This document shows positions 42,651-52,099 of a stretch of DNA of 64,000 bases, piece by piece. The stretch spans positions 41,419 through 105,418 of the forward strand of contig NZ_JBHYGG010000258.1 of assembly GCF_051859125.1 (NCBI RefSeq). The letters run 5' to 3'. The DNA is from Gemmata sp051859125. Lineage in GTDB: Bacteria; Planctomycetota; Planctomycetia; Gemmatales; Gemmataceae. The notes beneath the pieces are model-generated. The model saw nothing but the letters and a program-made list of their open reading frames with translations, was not told where the DNA came from and did no database searches. Both the position numbers and the translations under genes were made by a program. The first letter of the stretch is position 1; the number at the start of each line of letters is the position of its first letter.

Positions 42651-43075
42651 GTGCCAGCCGCAACCGGGACGGAGTCCGTGGCGAACCCGTTCGCTGCCGA
42701 GGTGCTGTACCGCCTGCCGCTGGCCGCGGCGTTCTACACGGCCTACCTCACCCGCTGGCAAATCGAGAACGTGTTCCAGCAGATCACTGAGGTGTTCCAC
42801 CTGCAGCGGCCGATCGGCTGCCGCCCCCGGCGACGGTGTTCCAGGCGTCCCTGTGCCCGGTCCTGTTCAACGCCCTGCAACTGGTGCGGGGGTGCATTAC
42901 GGCCGGTCGCCCCGAGCCGACGGCCGTGGAGGAGGTGTCGGCCGAACAGATCTTCGCGGACGTGACCCGCGACCTGATCGGGTTGCATGAGGTGCTGACG
43001 GTCGACGAGGTGACCGACAGCGTGCCGGTCCCGGGGGGTGACGAACGAGTGCGGGAGCCGTCAATAAACAAGTGA
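42651..43075 (+). mobile_element. IS4-type transposase C-terminal fragment, frameshifted
   Basis: One frame reads VLYRLPLAAAFYTAYLTRWQ, IENVFQQITEVFHLQRPIGC. A second frame continues VFQASLCPVLFNALQLVRGC, AVEEVSAEQIFADVTRDLIG and LHEVLTVDEV. RWxIExxFQ with the catalytic Glu is the DDE end of IS4-type transposases. A one-base shift near 42830 separates the halves and the N-terminal two-thirds are missing. Confidence 0.75.
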
Positions 43076-43307
43076 GAATTGATTCTCACTCACACATCGC
43101 CTCGCGCCAAGGTGGTGCATGAAGTTGCTCGCCACCACGCAAAGTGGCCGCTGCCGCACGTACGGAGTCCTGGCGAGCCGCTCCGTTCCCACTTCCGCGG
43201 ACGAGGGAGGCTCGACTTCAACGCTGCCTCGTCCCAAGTGCAGGAAGCGAGCCGCACTTGAGCGAGCCTGGTGGCAATCCGGGCTGCGGCGACCGATCAC
43301 CCGAAGT

Positions 43308-43457
43308 TCAGTCCCAAGTCTCGCCAGCTTGCACATCGTCGTCGCCGGTGTCTGGGGGCATATTGCAGCCGGTGGCGTTGCTCATCATCGCGAGCGCCTC
43401 GAGGTCGTCCGGCGTTACGTTGTCCGATGGGCCAAGTAGTGGTTCCGGTGTGTCCAT
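43308..43457 (-). CDS. 49-residue acidic small protein
   Basis: ATG 43457 with GGAAG 9 bases upstream opens MDTPEPLLGPSDNVTPDDLE then ALAMMSNATGCNMPPDTGDD and DVQAGETWD. It is strongly acidic, which could suit an anti-repressor or DNA-mimic type role, but nothing proves that. It lies 175 bases downstream of the primase on the same strand. The remainder of 43076-43632 shows no other feature. Confidence 0.4.
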   Translation of the reverse strand: MDTPEPLLGPSDNVTPDDLEALAMMSNATGCNMPPDTGDDDVQAGETWD

Positions 43458-43632
43458 GGTTGTGCTTCCGGGAGTGAGGTAACGGCTCGGTTAGTGGGCG
43501 ATTTCAATCTGCGGAATCTGCGACGCTGCCGAACTGCCCGGCGGGACTAGACTTGCGCCCGCAGGTAAGCGGGCAGAAGAGCCGCAGGTTCAAGAGCTCG
43601 GAACCTGCGACCTGCCGCGTCGCGAGGAGCCG

Positions 43633-46600
43633 TCAGGCGTCCATTTCGGGCTCGTCGTTACTTTTGTCGCCATCAGCGGCGTCGAGATCGTACCATCCGG
43701 CCGTGTCCGCGGGCGGAGCGGGGGGAAGAGTCGGTTCGGGTTCGGCCCCGAGGAGCCGATCCGTGTCCGCCTGAGTCCACCCGTTCATTGGGATGCCGTC
43801 GCGCCCGTGAGGCGGTGAACTGGCCACGGCAGGACCGGCCGGGTGCTGCGCGGGATCGATCGGCTCCAGTGAGTAAATCAGGGTTCCGTCCCGCTTGTTC
43901 TTGCCCGCCTCCTTCTTGATTCGCAGCCCGGAGTAGACGGCCCCGGTTTGCTTCGACAGGGCCTTCCCGAATTTCTTCTTCAGCTTCTCTTCCTCCTCCT
44001 CGTACCCCAGCACCGACGGAAGGAGATTACCGTCACGGACCAGCGGGAACAGGTTCTTGGCGCCCACCGCGTTGGTGCCGGCCTCAGCCCACCACGTGAG
44101 CACGAACATCCGCCACTCGTCTGTTCCCTCGTCAGCCCAGGCGTACATCTCGGTGCTGTTGGCCATCAGCCCCGGAACCCCCGCCGCATCCAGGATCCCG
44201 CCGATCACTCGCGCCCACCCCTCGAAGCGGCCGAGCGTCTGCGTCCCGGACTTCCTCCCGCCTGCCAGCCAGTACTTCACCAGCACGAGGATGGCCCACA
44301 CGAGCCGTCCCCGCTCCCGAGCGGCCCACTCCAGCAGCGGGTTGTGCCGGAAGCCCGAAGCGGGACGCTCCCACGGCCGCTCGGTGGTCGGCTCGAGCCG
44401 GATGAGCACGACGCGTCGGGTCATCTCGGTGGACAACCGGAGGTTGTTCCCGTTGGCCAGCGTGAGTACCTTCACCGGCAGGTGCGCTTTCTTCGACACG
44501 CCGAGGATGCGGTCCGACCACAGCGGCGAGGTCAGGAAGTTAGCCAGGGCCGCCGAGTCGATCTCGTCCTTGACGTTGTCGAAGGAGATGTACGGCGGCC
44601 CCTCCATCAGCGCGGCCGTGATCGCCTTGCGCATCTCCTCCTCGTTCCCGGGGTACGGGGTCGTCTCGGCCGGTCGCCCGGTGGATGGGTACACGATCGC
44701 GTCGGTGAGCAGTCCCTTTCCGCTGCCCGGCTTCGACGCGTCGATCTCGTGCAATGGGACCGGCCCGTCGATCATCTCCCGGACGAACGGAACGAGGATT
44801 CCGGATAGGGTGTGGGCGCGGCTCGCCCCGCGGTCGTCCTTGAATGGGAAATCGCCCAGGAACTCGTCGAGGAGAAGTCGTTTGGCCTCGGCCACGTCCG
44901 ACGGGGAGGGGGGCTCCGAAACCGGCGGGACCACGAAGCCCTTCGGGGGAGAATAATAGAGGCCGCTGGCCCGGTGCAGACCCGGTTGATCCACCAGCAC
45001 CCCGTCGCGGGTGAAAACGGGCACCTCGGTGACCCGTTCGAGGACCGGGATCGCACTCGGGTCCCACCCCGGCAGGCTCATCAGTTCCCGGACGGCCATT
45101 ACCGGCGGCGGCGTGCGGACGAAGCCGTCCTTCGTTCGAACCAGCCACCGCACGATCCGGTCGAGCCAGCCGCGGATCGCGTCCTGCGAGAGCGACTCGA
45201 TCACCCGGGCACCGTCGTGCCGGCGGAGGCGGAGGCGGACGAGGGCGTCCCCGTGCTGGAACACCTCGGGCTCGGTACGGCGCGCGGCACGGTAGACCGC
45301 GGCAATGATCCGCTCGAACGGTTTGGACGCCCAAGCGATCGGCACCGGCCCGGTGTCGGCCTCCTGACCCTCGTCCGGTTCCTCGGCGCCGCCACCGTCG
45401 TCGGCGTCGCCCGGGGACTCATCTGTGGGTTCCGCCGAGCCCCGCCAGCCATGTTCCTCAGCGCACTCGAGCAGGTGCCGCACGCGGAGTACGCCGTCGG
45501 GAGAAAACGTCTCCCACTTGCGGCGGCACTCACCCTCCTGGAACTTCACACTGGGCTGGCTCCACGCTTCCCACAGCTCGAACCCGAGGTCGCCCAGTTC
45601 GTGGAGGCACATGCCGACCCGAATCCAGTGGCCGTACTCGTCACGAAACTCGGCGGGAAGAGCGGCGAGGGCCGTGCGGAGTATTTCGATCGGGATGCCG
45701 GCCTGGTCATCGACACGATCAGCCTTTTCTGAGGCGGGTCGGCGGTCGCTCGCGTCGGTGGCAGGGGGTGGGCCGCCGACCGCAGCCGCGAGCAGGTTGA
45801 CCGCCTCCTCACCGTCCAGCCAGCGGTCCCCGGACCAGAACCGTGACCAGTGGTCACGGGTGTGATGCCGGCCGGGAAGGCGCACCCAACCGCCCGACAT
45901 CTTGCCACTCAGGCGACTCTGCTTGGGGAACACTTCGGGCCGAGCGGGCAGGCCCTGTTCGCTCCAGTCACGCGTGAGTGACAGACCGAAGGCCCGGGCT
46001 TTCGCGGTCGGGACGGGCGACTCGAAGAGGATCCAGAGCTTGAAGCTCCCGCGTCCGTCGGAGTCTTCGAGCAGGGGCGTGTAACCCAAGAGTTTGGCCT
46101 TGGTGCACCAGGCGAGAGCGGCCGCCGTGTTCTTGTCCCGATCCACCTTCTCGTCGTGGCGGTCGACGTCGATAACGACCCACCGGGAGGTCTCGTTGGC
46201 CGAGATCGCGTGGAGCCCGACGCGGCGAGCGGTGCTGAAGTGCTCGGCCAGGGCGTCCGAAGTCAGTGTTGTTTTCGCTTCGTAGACGTCCGCCCTCTTC
46301 CCAGGGACGCAGCGATACACGCCGTAGCGATCGGTGCGGTTCACCAGCGTGGCTTGCGTCCATCGGGCCAGGCGAACGGCATGCTTCGCCCAGACGGCGC
46401 CAGGGGCGGCACCCGCCTGGTGCGCCGAGTGAGGAGCGGTGTCACCGGGACCGCGAGGGATTTCGGCAGGCGTGTCCGCGGCCACCGGCTCGCGCACCTC
46501 CCTCCTCGGAACCGCACCCGCCGCCCTGAGGGGCGCGCCGCCGGCGGTGCCATCATGGGGGTGCTGTTGCCGGACCGGGGAACCGACTTCTGGTTCCTGC

Positions 46601-46635
46601 TCTGGGTTATTCGACTGCTTCGCGTCGTCTGACAT
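43633..46635 (-). CDS. primase-helicase replication protein (AEP primase plus SF3/DUF927-like ATPase)
   Basis: This 1000-residue protein starts at ATG 46635. Residues 95-280 are an archaeo-eukaryotic primase/polymerase-like domain: VVIDVDRHD (catalytic Asp156 and Asp158), GRGSFKLWILFESPVP and the late SGGWVRLPGRHHTRDH. GHWIRVGMCLHELGDLGFEL is a PriCT-like linker. The ATPase half has SKPGSGKGLLTDAI (Walker A), PPYISFDNVKDEID (Walker B-like) and VKVLTLANGNNLRLSTEMTR (sensor). This is the expected initiator for autonomous replication of an excised island or satellite. The reading upstream to 46713 lacks a ribosome site. Confidence 0.82.
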   Translation of the reverse strand: MSDDAKQSNNPEQEPEVGSPVRQQHPHDGTAGGAPLRAAGAVPRREVREPVAADTPAEIPRGPGDTAPHSAHQAGAAPGAVWAKHAVRLARWTQATLVNRTDRYGVYRCVPGKRADVYEAKTTLTSDALAEHFSTARRVGLHAISANETSRWVVIDVDRHDEKVDRDKNTAAALAWCTKAKLLGYTPLLEDSDGRGSFKLWILFESPVPTAKARAFGLSLTRDWSEQGLPARPEVFPKQSRLSGKMSGGWVRLPGRHHTRDHWSRFWSGDRWLDGEEAVNLLAAAVGGPPPATDASDRRPASEKADRVDDQAGIPIEILRTALAALPAEFRDEYGHWIRVGMCLHELGDLGFELWEAWSQPSVKFQEGECRRKWETFSPDGVLRVRHLLECAEEHGWRGSAEPTDESPGDADDGGGAEEPDEGQEADTGPVPIAWASKPFERIIAAVYRAARRTEPEVFQHGDALVRLRLRRHDGARVIESLSQDAIRGWLDRIVRWLVRTKDGFVRTPPPVMAVRELMSLPGWDPSAIPVLERVTEVPVFTRDGVLVDQPGLHRASGLYYSPPKGFVVPPVSEPPSPSDVAEAKRLLLDEFLGDFPFKDDRGASRAHTLSGILVPFVREMIDGPVPLHEIDASKPGSGKGLLTDAIVYPSTGRPAETTPYPGNEEEMRKAITAALMEGPPYISFDNVKDEIDSAALANFLTSPLWSDRILGVSKKAHLPVKVLTLANGNNLRLSTEMTRRVVLIRLEPTTERPWERPASGFRHNPLLEWAARERGRLVWAILVLVKYWLAGGRKSGTQTLGRFEGWARVIGGILDAAGVPGLMANSTEMYAWADEGTDEWRMFVLTWWAEAGTNAVGAKNLFPLVRDGNLLPSVLGYEEEEEKLKKKFGKALSKQTGAVYSGLRIKKEAGKNKRDGTLIYSLEPIDPAQHPAGPAVASSPPHGRDGIPMNGWTQADTDRLLGAEPEPTLPPAPPADTAGWYDLDAADGDKSNDEPEMDA

Positions 46636-46847
46636 GGCTGATGAGGCTCCGGTTTCGGCCACAGTGGCCCACGCGGCGTCCCGCCGGACCCACAGCGGGT
46701 CGAGCGAGGCCACTCATCCGAAGCGAGGTTTGTTCAGGAAGTGCGACTGAACGCGGAGAGGGAATTCGCCGCAAGCCTGTGTGTCAAGGACTTGCGGCGC
46801 GATCGCTGACGTAAAAATCAATTGCGGCCGGTGAACAGGATGAACAA

Positions 46848-47531
46848 TCAGCGTGTGGTTCGTTTCGGTCCCGGGATGCCGAGTTCGCGCTCCAACTCGT
46901 TTCCGCGAGCAGCCAAGTGATCCTCCAACGCCGTCAAATCGCGACAAAGCTTGCAGTACTGGGGCATCCCATTCGGAAACAGCCTTAGGATACCACGGCG
47001 CACCGTACTGATCGAAGCCTTGGTCTTCGACAGGAGCCCGTGCAACTCGCGCAGCTTGAAGGGTTTGCCGATGTCTTCGTCGTTTCCAACTACGTGGCGC
47101 GCCTTCAGCCGCAACACCAGCTGATAGAGGAAGTCGCTAGTCAACTTCCTGTCTCGAACGCGGTCGGGCGACCCGGGCTCGGATCCGGCGTATTCTGTAG
47201 CTGATTTTGCGAGTTTGTACCGCTGCGTGAGCCAGTCGATCAGCGCGTCCAGCGCATTATCGAGCCGGACGATGTCGTCGGGGCTGACCGACGGCTCGGC
47301 GCGCATGCTGTAGCCCCTGTGCGTCAGCCCCTGGACCTCTCGCCACAGTTCTTGGGCCGGAGCAGGGAGTCGGTTGTTGGGGAAAAACGCCTGCAGACGC
47401 TCCACCGCCGGCCCGAGCATGGCGTCAAAGTCTCCGAGGGGAACGCCGCCGAGGTGCGGGCGCTCCTCGTCAGCGAACCAGAGCAGGTCGGCCCGAAGGG
47501 CGCACGCGGTCAACCGTTCGGTCTTGTTCAA
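46848..47531 (-). CDS. hypothetical protein
   Basis: The convincing protein starts near TTG 47531: LNKTERLTACALRADLLWFA, DFDAMLGPAVERLQAFFPNN, DDIVRLDNALDALIDWLTQR, RKLTSDFLYQLVLRLKARHV and MPQYCKLCRDLTALEDHLAA. It is all-helical, with a lone C-x2-C (YCKLC) near the C-terminus. About 227 residues. The open frame extends to 47783, but that part is not protein-like. It lies upstream of the primase gene on the same strand and may be part of the replication module. No family was recognised. Confidence 0.5.
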   Translation of the reverse strand: MNKTERLTACALRADLLWFADEERPHLGGVPLGDFDAMLGPAVERLQAFFPNNRLPAPAQELWREVQGLTHRGYSMRAEPSVSPDDIVRLDNALDALIDWLTQRYKLAKSATEYAGSEPGSPDRVRDRKLTSDFLYQLVLRLKARHVVGNDEDIGKPFKLRELHGLLSKTKASISTVRRGILRLFPNGMPQYCKLCRDLTALEDHLAARGNELERELGIPGPKRTTR

Positions 47532-47976
47532 GGTTGCGATCCTTGTCGGCCGGGGTGCGCCGAGCGGCGCGGCGTTGCCCGCGGCTGTAAACGGGGGTGT
47601 AAAGAGAGTGTGTGAGAGCAATATGGTGGGTCGAGTTGCGGTGCCCGTTGGCCAAGAAGATGTGTGGACTCGAACCGGCCCTGCAGGCGCAACCTCGCTG
47701 AAGACAATCTTACGCCGACCTCGTGCGCCTGTCAATTTGCCCCACCACGGGTGGCACGAGGTGAAGCGGTTGAAAGTACACACCGGCGTCGGCCAACGCT
47801 ACGTGAAGTGCGGGCTTCGCGTTCAAAATGTTCACTTCGGAGGCGGAATCCGGCTCGCCACAAGTGGCCTCCTGAGTGGACGTTCGGACGATGTTCGTCC
47901 CTGATTCAGTGAGCCCTTGAACAATCCGCCACAGGGTACCGGGGCACTCGCTCCGGTACTTTTGCGGGGCGTGAGC
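47532..47976. other. 445-base divergent intergenic region
   Basis: It separates the leftward 47531 gene from the rightward Xis-like gene and therefore should hold both promoters, and possibly the replication origin. No gene was supported. An AT-rich window lies around 47585-47635. Confidence 0.35.
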
Positions 47977-48315
47977 ATGGGCCAAGCCACTTCCGATGGC
48001 GCACCTGCCGGGGGCGGTTTGCTGTCCCCCAAAGCCGCGGCAGCTCGGGTCAACGTGTCGGTGAGCCTCATCTACCGTTGGTGCACCGACGGTTCGCTTA
48101 CACACCTCCGCGTCGGTGCGAAGGGTCGCCGAGGAAAGATCCTCATCGCCCCAACCGACCTCGACGCCCTCCTCGCTACCTTCAGGATCGAGGGCCGGGT
48201 GGGGTTGCCCCGGGAGCCTCATCACCCGTCGACCTCACGGGCATCGGTTCCCCGGGTCTCCGGCTTTTCGGAGTTGGATCCGGGTCGGCTGGCGAGGGCG
48301 TGGTCGAAGCGCTGA
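47977..48315 (+). CDS. excisionase-like helix-turn-helix protein
   Basis: This 112-residue protein reads GLLSPKAAAARVNVSVSLIY then RWCTDGSLTHLRVGAKGRRG and KILIAPTDLDALLA. It is the MerR/excisionase-type winged helix: S-x-x-x-A-A-x-x-x-x-V-S-x-S-x-IY-x-W-x-x-x-G-x-L-x-x-x-R-V-G ... I-x-x-x-D-L-x-x-L. A basic Ser/Arg tail follows. About 3.8 kb from the integrase, it is the best candidate recombination directionality factor. The ATG at 47977 is used; an in-frame TTG at 47917 is possible. Confidence 0.72.
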   Translation: MGQATSDGAPAGGGLLSPKAAAARVNVSVSLIYRWCTDGSLTHLRVGAKGRRGKILIAPTDLDALLATFRIEGRVGLPREPHHPSTSRASVPRVSGFSELDPGRLARAWSKR

Positions 48316-48428
48316 CCGCCTTCCGGTGCAGAGGTACAGCGTTGTCGGCAGGAGGATGTGCCCCGCGGCTGGTAACCGCTTGGCCCGAGCCGCCAGCACG
48401 GGGCGGGGCGTGAGCCGGCGTATGGCCG

Positions 48429-49238
48429 TCACTTCTCCTCGAGCAATTTGACGTTGTCCGCGACGGCCTTTTTGAGGGCGTCTTGGGCTGTCCTGGCCTC
48501 GCCGGTCCGCTTCGAGGCCGCGGCCGCGGCCGCGGCGAGCGTCTCGTACTTCTTCAGCAGTCCCACGTCGAACAGCTTCTGCACGGCATCGTTGTTGACG
48601 ACGTCCTTGGCCCCGTCGTTCTTCACGAACACGTCGATCTTGTCCGCGACGGCTTTCAGCGCTTTCCCGTTGCCCGAAGCTCGGGCGGCGATGCGGTCCA
48701 GGTCCCCCGAGACGGCACCCAGATGCTTGGCATGATCGGTCATGGCCCGGGTCAGGTTGCCGAGGGGCGGCTGAATCACGGCACCTTTCGCCAGTTCGGC
48801 GGCCGACAGCTTGAATTTGGTGTCGGTCGCTTCCGCGATGACGCCGAACTCGGTCGCCCCGATGTTGCGGCTCAGCGTGTCGGCCAGTTCGATCCGGGAA
48901 TTCGGGTTCGCCTCGGCGAGCACCTTCATGAACCGGCGTGCCTCGGCCTCCCGCTTCTTCGGGTCCTTGTCCGCGGCACACTTGGCCAGGTTGGCGGCAG
49001 CGGTCTGCAGACCCGCTAGCCCCGCAGAGGTGTCTTCGAACGCCTTCGCTTCTTCAGCGAAGGCGACCTTCGCCCCGTCCAGGCTCGAGACGACCTTAAC
49101 CCCGGGGGTACTTGTGGCCTTCCGGAAGGCCGCCAACCGCTTCTCCGCGGCAGCGAGTTGCTCCTTCGTCGGCTCTGCTGCCGCCAGCCCGGCAGCGGCG
49201 ATCGTGACGAAGGTGAGGACGAGTGGTGTTCGGCTCAT
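48429..49238 (-). CDS. secreted helical protein next to the cytolysin-like gene
   Basis: This 269-residue protein has a signal peptide (MSRTPLVLTFVTIAAAGLAA). The start has GAGGAAC upstream. The mature protein is almost entirely helical and Ala/Lys/Asp-rich: EQLAAAEKRLAAFRKATSTP, DTSAGLAGLQTAAANLAKCA, LTRAMTDHAKHLGAVSGDLD and ALKAVADKIDVFVKNDGAKD then VVNNDAVQKLFDVGLLKKYE. One Cys (about residue 89). It follows the cytolysin-like gene (49480) on the same strand with a 241-base gap and is also exported, so a shared role is plausible but unproven. Confidence 0.65.
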   Translation of the reverse strand: MSRTPLVLTFVTIAAAGLAAAEPTKEQLAAAEKRLAAFRKATSTPGVKVVSSLDGAKVAFAEEAKAFEDTSAGLAGLQTAAANLAKCAADKDPKKREAEARRFMKVLAEANPNSRIELADTLSRNIGATEFGVIAEATDTKFKLSAAELAKGAVIQPPLGNLTRAMTDHAKHLGAVSGDLDRIAARASGNGKALKAVADKIDVFVKNDGAKDVVNNDAVQKLFDVGLLKKYETLAAAAAAASKRTGEARTAQDALKKAVADNVKLLEEK

Positions 49239-49479
49239 CGGTTCCTCTGGGGTTAGCCACACAAATCCGGAGAGGGCGGAACGCTACGGCCGGCGGTCCG
49301 CCGCGATCCGCTTCCCCCGTGCCCCGCCACGTCGCCCGCCGAGCGGACGCAGTGGCCGGAATCATTTCGGGTCAGTGCTCGGGCTGCGAGTGTCGGGCTC
49401 CAGGTCGTACCGGGAGATCGAGTCCGGACAAAAGGGCGGCGGGGCCAACTCCCCCGCCGCCGTTCGCTCCTGTGGCCGA

Positions 49480-51285
49480 TTACTTGTCGCCGGCCTTGAC
49501 CTCCTGCTTCTTCGCGACCTCTTCGGGCTTCGAGGGGATCTTCACTTCGAGCCTGAAGGTGAACTTGTTCTGCCGGGGGCTGATGACCGTGAACGTCTCC
49601 GAGTAGCTCGTCTTGCCGGCCTGGAACTGCTCCTTCACAATCGCCTCCAGGTCGTAATCCCTGACGGTGTAGATGAAGTCGTCGATCCCGGCGTCCTTCG
49701 CCCGCTCCCACTCGGCCTTCATCTTCTGCGGGGTGCTGGCCGCCTCCTCGTCGTCCTGCTCGCCCTGGAAGAACTCCAGCCGTAGGTCCTTCTTGCTCCG
49801 CTGGAAGCCCTTGGACGCGTTCACGTCGTGGGACTTGTGGGTACGCTGGCCCCGGACCAGCGGCCCCTCCCCGAACTCCCACTGCCCGTCCAGCACCAGG
49901 CTCTCTTTGTCGTACCTGCCGTTCGCCGCCACCTTGGTCACGAACTCGCCCAGCCCGGAGTCCGCCTGGTCGCAGATCTCCGCCTTCACGTACTCCAGCC
50001 GGTACTGGAACGGCTGGGGTTCGGTGTCCGAGAACGGCGTGTGCCTGTTCACCTCGTTCTTGCCGAGCTGCTTCGCGGTGACCACATCTTGAACGCTGAA
50101 GCCGATCTCGACCGGGATGTTGCTCTCGTCGAAGATCAGCGTCTTGTTGAAGAAGTCGCTGATGGTCGACACGGCCACGTCGACGTTCGTGTTCGCGATC
50201 AGCACGGCCGACTTCCCCCGATCGTCCTTGGGGAGGGAGCCGCCGTGGATGAGGACCGTGAACGAGGTCGAGTTCAGCAGCGCCTCGCTCTCCTCGTCGA
50301 GCTTCCCCGACGCCTTCACGGCCGCGTTCGAGAAGCGCACCTCCAGCGCCTTCTTGAGCTTCTTCACGTCCGAGGTCGTGCGGACCGAGACGAAGGCGAA
50401 GCGGCCGAACCGCAGCTCGTTCACGACACCCAGCCGCTTCTCGCCGAGGAGCTCACCGATCGTCGCCGGGGCGAGCTGCTCGTCGAACAGGCTGCCCATG
50501 TTCTGTCGCTGGAGGCCGATCGTGAACAGGTCCTGCTTGATCATCATGTACAGGTACTTGTGCTCCGACTTCTCTTCGCCCTTCTCGCTGTAGCTGACCC
50601 CCAGGGTCTGGCCCCAGCCGCTGGCCTCGAGACTCACCCCGATCTCCTTGGCCATCGCCGTCTTCGAGGTCGCTTCCTTGAACTCGAACTGCAGCCCCTG
50701 GACGGGCATGGCGAGCTTGCCGTCCCGGAGGCGGGCCGCGAGCGTCTTGTTCAGGGCGTTGAACATCGCGGGGACGGTCGGCTCGACCTCCATCTCCACC
50801 GGCAGCTGGTCCTTACCGGCCGTCGACGGCCAGAGCTGGCGGAAGTAGAGCTTCACCTTGCTCTGGTAGCCCGACAGGTCGCCGATGTCGCTCGCCTCGC
50901 CCGTCCTCACGTACTCGTTCGCGTCGACCAGCCACCCGACGCGGAGGCCCGGTGGCGTCGCCAGCAGCAGGGCGTTCTCGATCTTCCGCGAGTTCGAAAC
51001 CGTCTCATACGTGTGGAAGTGGGCGGAGTTCTCGTCGATCCTCAGCGAGGTCGACTTCGGCACAGGGGGCAGCTCCTTCTGGGCCTTGCTGAGTTCGCTC
51101 AGGGCGTTCAGGTCGAGCGGAGTGGCGTTCAGGATCTTCCGGATCGCGATGTCCCGCTCGGCGCGCTTGTTGATGTCGGTGACACTCGGCCTCGGCGGCG
51201 AGCCGGGGGCGTCTTGGGCGGGAGCCAAAGCCAAGACCGACGCCCCAGCGGTCAGTGCGGTCGCGGCCAGAAATTTGGTGAGCAT
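49480..51285 (-). CDS. secreted cholesterol-dependent-cytolysin-like protein
   Basis: This 601-residue protein has a signal peptide (MLTKFLAATALTAGASVLAL). The CDC pore core is recognisable: VPAMFNALNKTLA (about 171-183), SLEASGWGQTLGVSYSEKGE, KYLYMMIKQDLFTIGL, VVNELRFGRFAFVSVRTTSD (about 287-306, matching the SSVAYGR...LETTS strand of CDCs) and SFTVLIHGGSLPKDD (341-355). The last holds the conserved Gly-Gly pair (348-349) that controls the pre-pore beta-strand. IPVEIGFSVQDVVTAKQLG matches the following block. The C-terminal domain (about 430-600) lacks the Trp-rich ECTGLAWEWWR loop and has only one Cys, so cholesterol recognition of the classical kind is not expected. It resembles the CDC-like (CDCL) group. 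Confidence 0.82.
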   Translation of the reverse strand: MLTKFLAATALTAGASVLALAPAQDAPGSPPRPSVTDINKRAERDIAIRKILNATPLDLNALSELSKAQKELPPVPKSTSLRIDENSAHFHTYETVSNSRKIENALLLATPPGLRVGWLVDANEYVRTGEASDIGDLSGYQSKVKLYFRQLWPSTAGKDQLPVEMEVEPTVPAMFNALNKTLAARLRDGKLAMPVQGLQFEFKEATSKTAMAKEIGVSLEASGWGQTLGVSYSEKGEEKSEHKYLYMMIKQDLFTIGLQRQNMGSLFDEQLAPATIGELLGEKRLGVVNELRFGRFAFVSVRTTSDVKKLKKALEVRFSNAAVKASGKLDEESEALLNSTSFTVLIHGGSLPKDDRGKSAVLIANTNVDVAVSTISDFFNKTLIFDESNIPVEIGFSVQDVVTAKQLGKNEVNRHTPFSDTEPQPFQYRLEYVKAEICDQADSGLGEFVTKVAANGRYDKESLVLDGQWEFGEGPLVRGQRTHKSHDVNASKGFQRSKKDLRLEFFQGEQDDEEAASTPQKMKAEWERAKDAGIDDFIYTVRDYDLEAIVKEQFQAGKTSYSETFTVISPRQNKFTFRLEVKIPSKPEEVAKKQEVKAGDK

Positions 51286-52099
51286 GGAACGTCTTCCTTC
51301 GTGAGGTACAGGACCCCAGACTCGGTATCTGGCGGGGACGTGTTCGAGACGAAGACGCCGATACCGTGGCCCGAAACCAGGCGCGCGGAGCCTCGACCTC
51401 GTCGCGAACGTGCAGCCGGGTACGGGGTAACACTAAGTCGGGACGCGGTGCGTCAACTTAGGTCGGCAATTAGAGCGTACTTGCGTGGTCGGTGTGACGG
51501 CGGGAACCGTCAGAGGCAGACGGGATTAGCTTGGCCTACGTAAGACATTGCACATCTCCTGGTGGATTCGGCCACATTCTACGCGACGAACTCACACCCA
51601 CCAAACCAAGAGAGGGTTTCTGGCACACGTCCGCGGGTGGGCACGGCGGGCCAAGTCTGCGTCGCACCGAAATTTAGGTACGGGATCGGCCGCTAAAATT
51701 TCGCTCTCGTTTTCTCGGCCTCTCTTCATGCTGGTCTCACCGGTGAAGGCGTTCGAAGGGACTGTCCGAGTTGGTGGCTGTGGCCTTAACTGCTTATTGT
51801 CGATGCGGTAACGTGTTGGCGTCGGGTCGCGGCCGGTGCCGCTCGTGAGCAGGTGTCGGCGAGCCAGGCGAGTTCCATCCAGCTTTCCTGGCACGGCGGG
51901 GACGTCGCGTCAACGACATCGCTACCGCTTCTCCAGCACCACGACGTCGGTGCTGAAGATCACTGGGTGGGACTCCGGCCCGTGGTCCCGGTTCCCCGCC
52001 CCCTCAATCAGCAAGGACGGCGTCGGCTGACGCCAGCCGATTGCGGTTGCAGGCACACTGAGGTCGCGAGCCGAGGAGATCACCGCAGAGGGGGCCTCG
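51286..52099. other. 814-base region between cytolysin-like gene and integrase
   Basis: No convincing gene: short frames on both strands lack ribosome sites and protein-like composition. It should hold the promoter of the leftward cytolysin-like gene. A weak inverted repeat TCGGCT-N6-AGCCGA lies near 52024-52041, downstream of the leftward integrase stop, and could assist termination. Confidence 0.35.
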
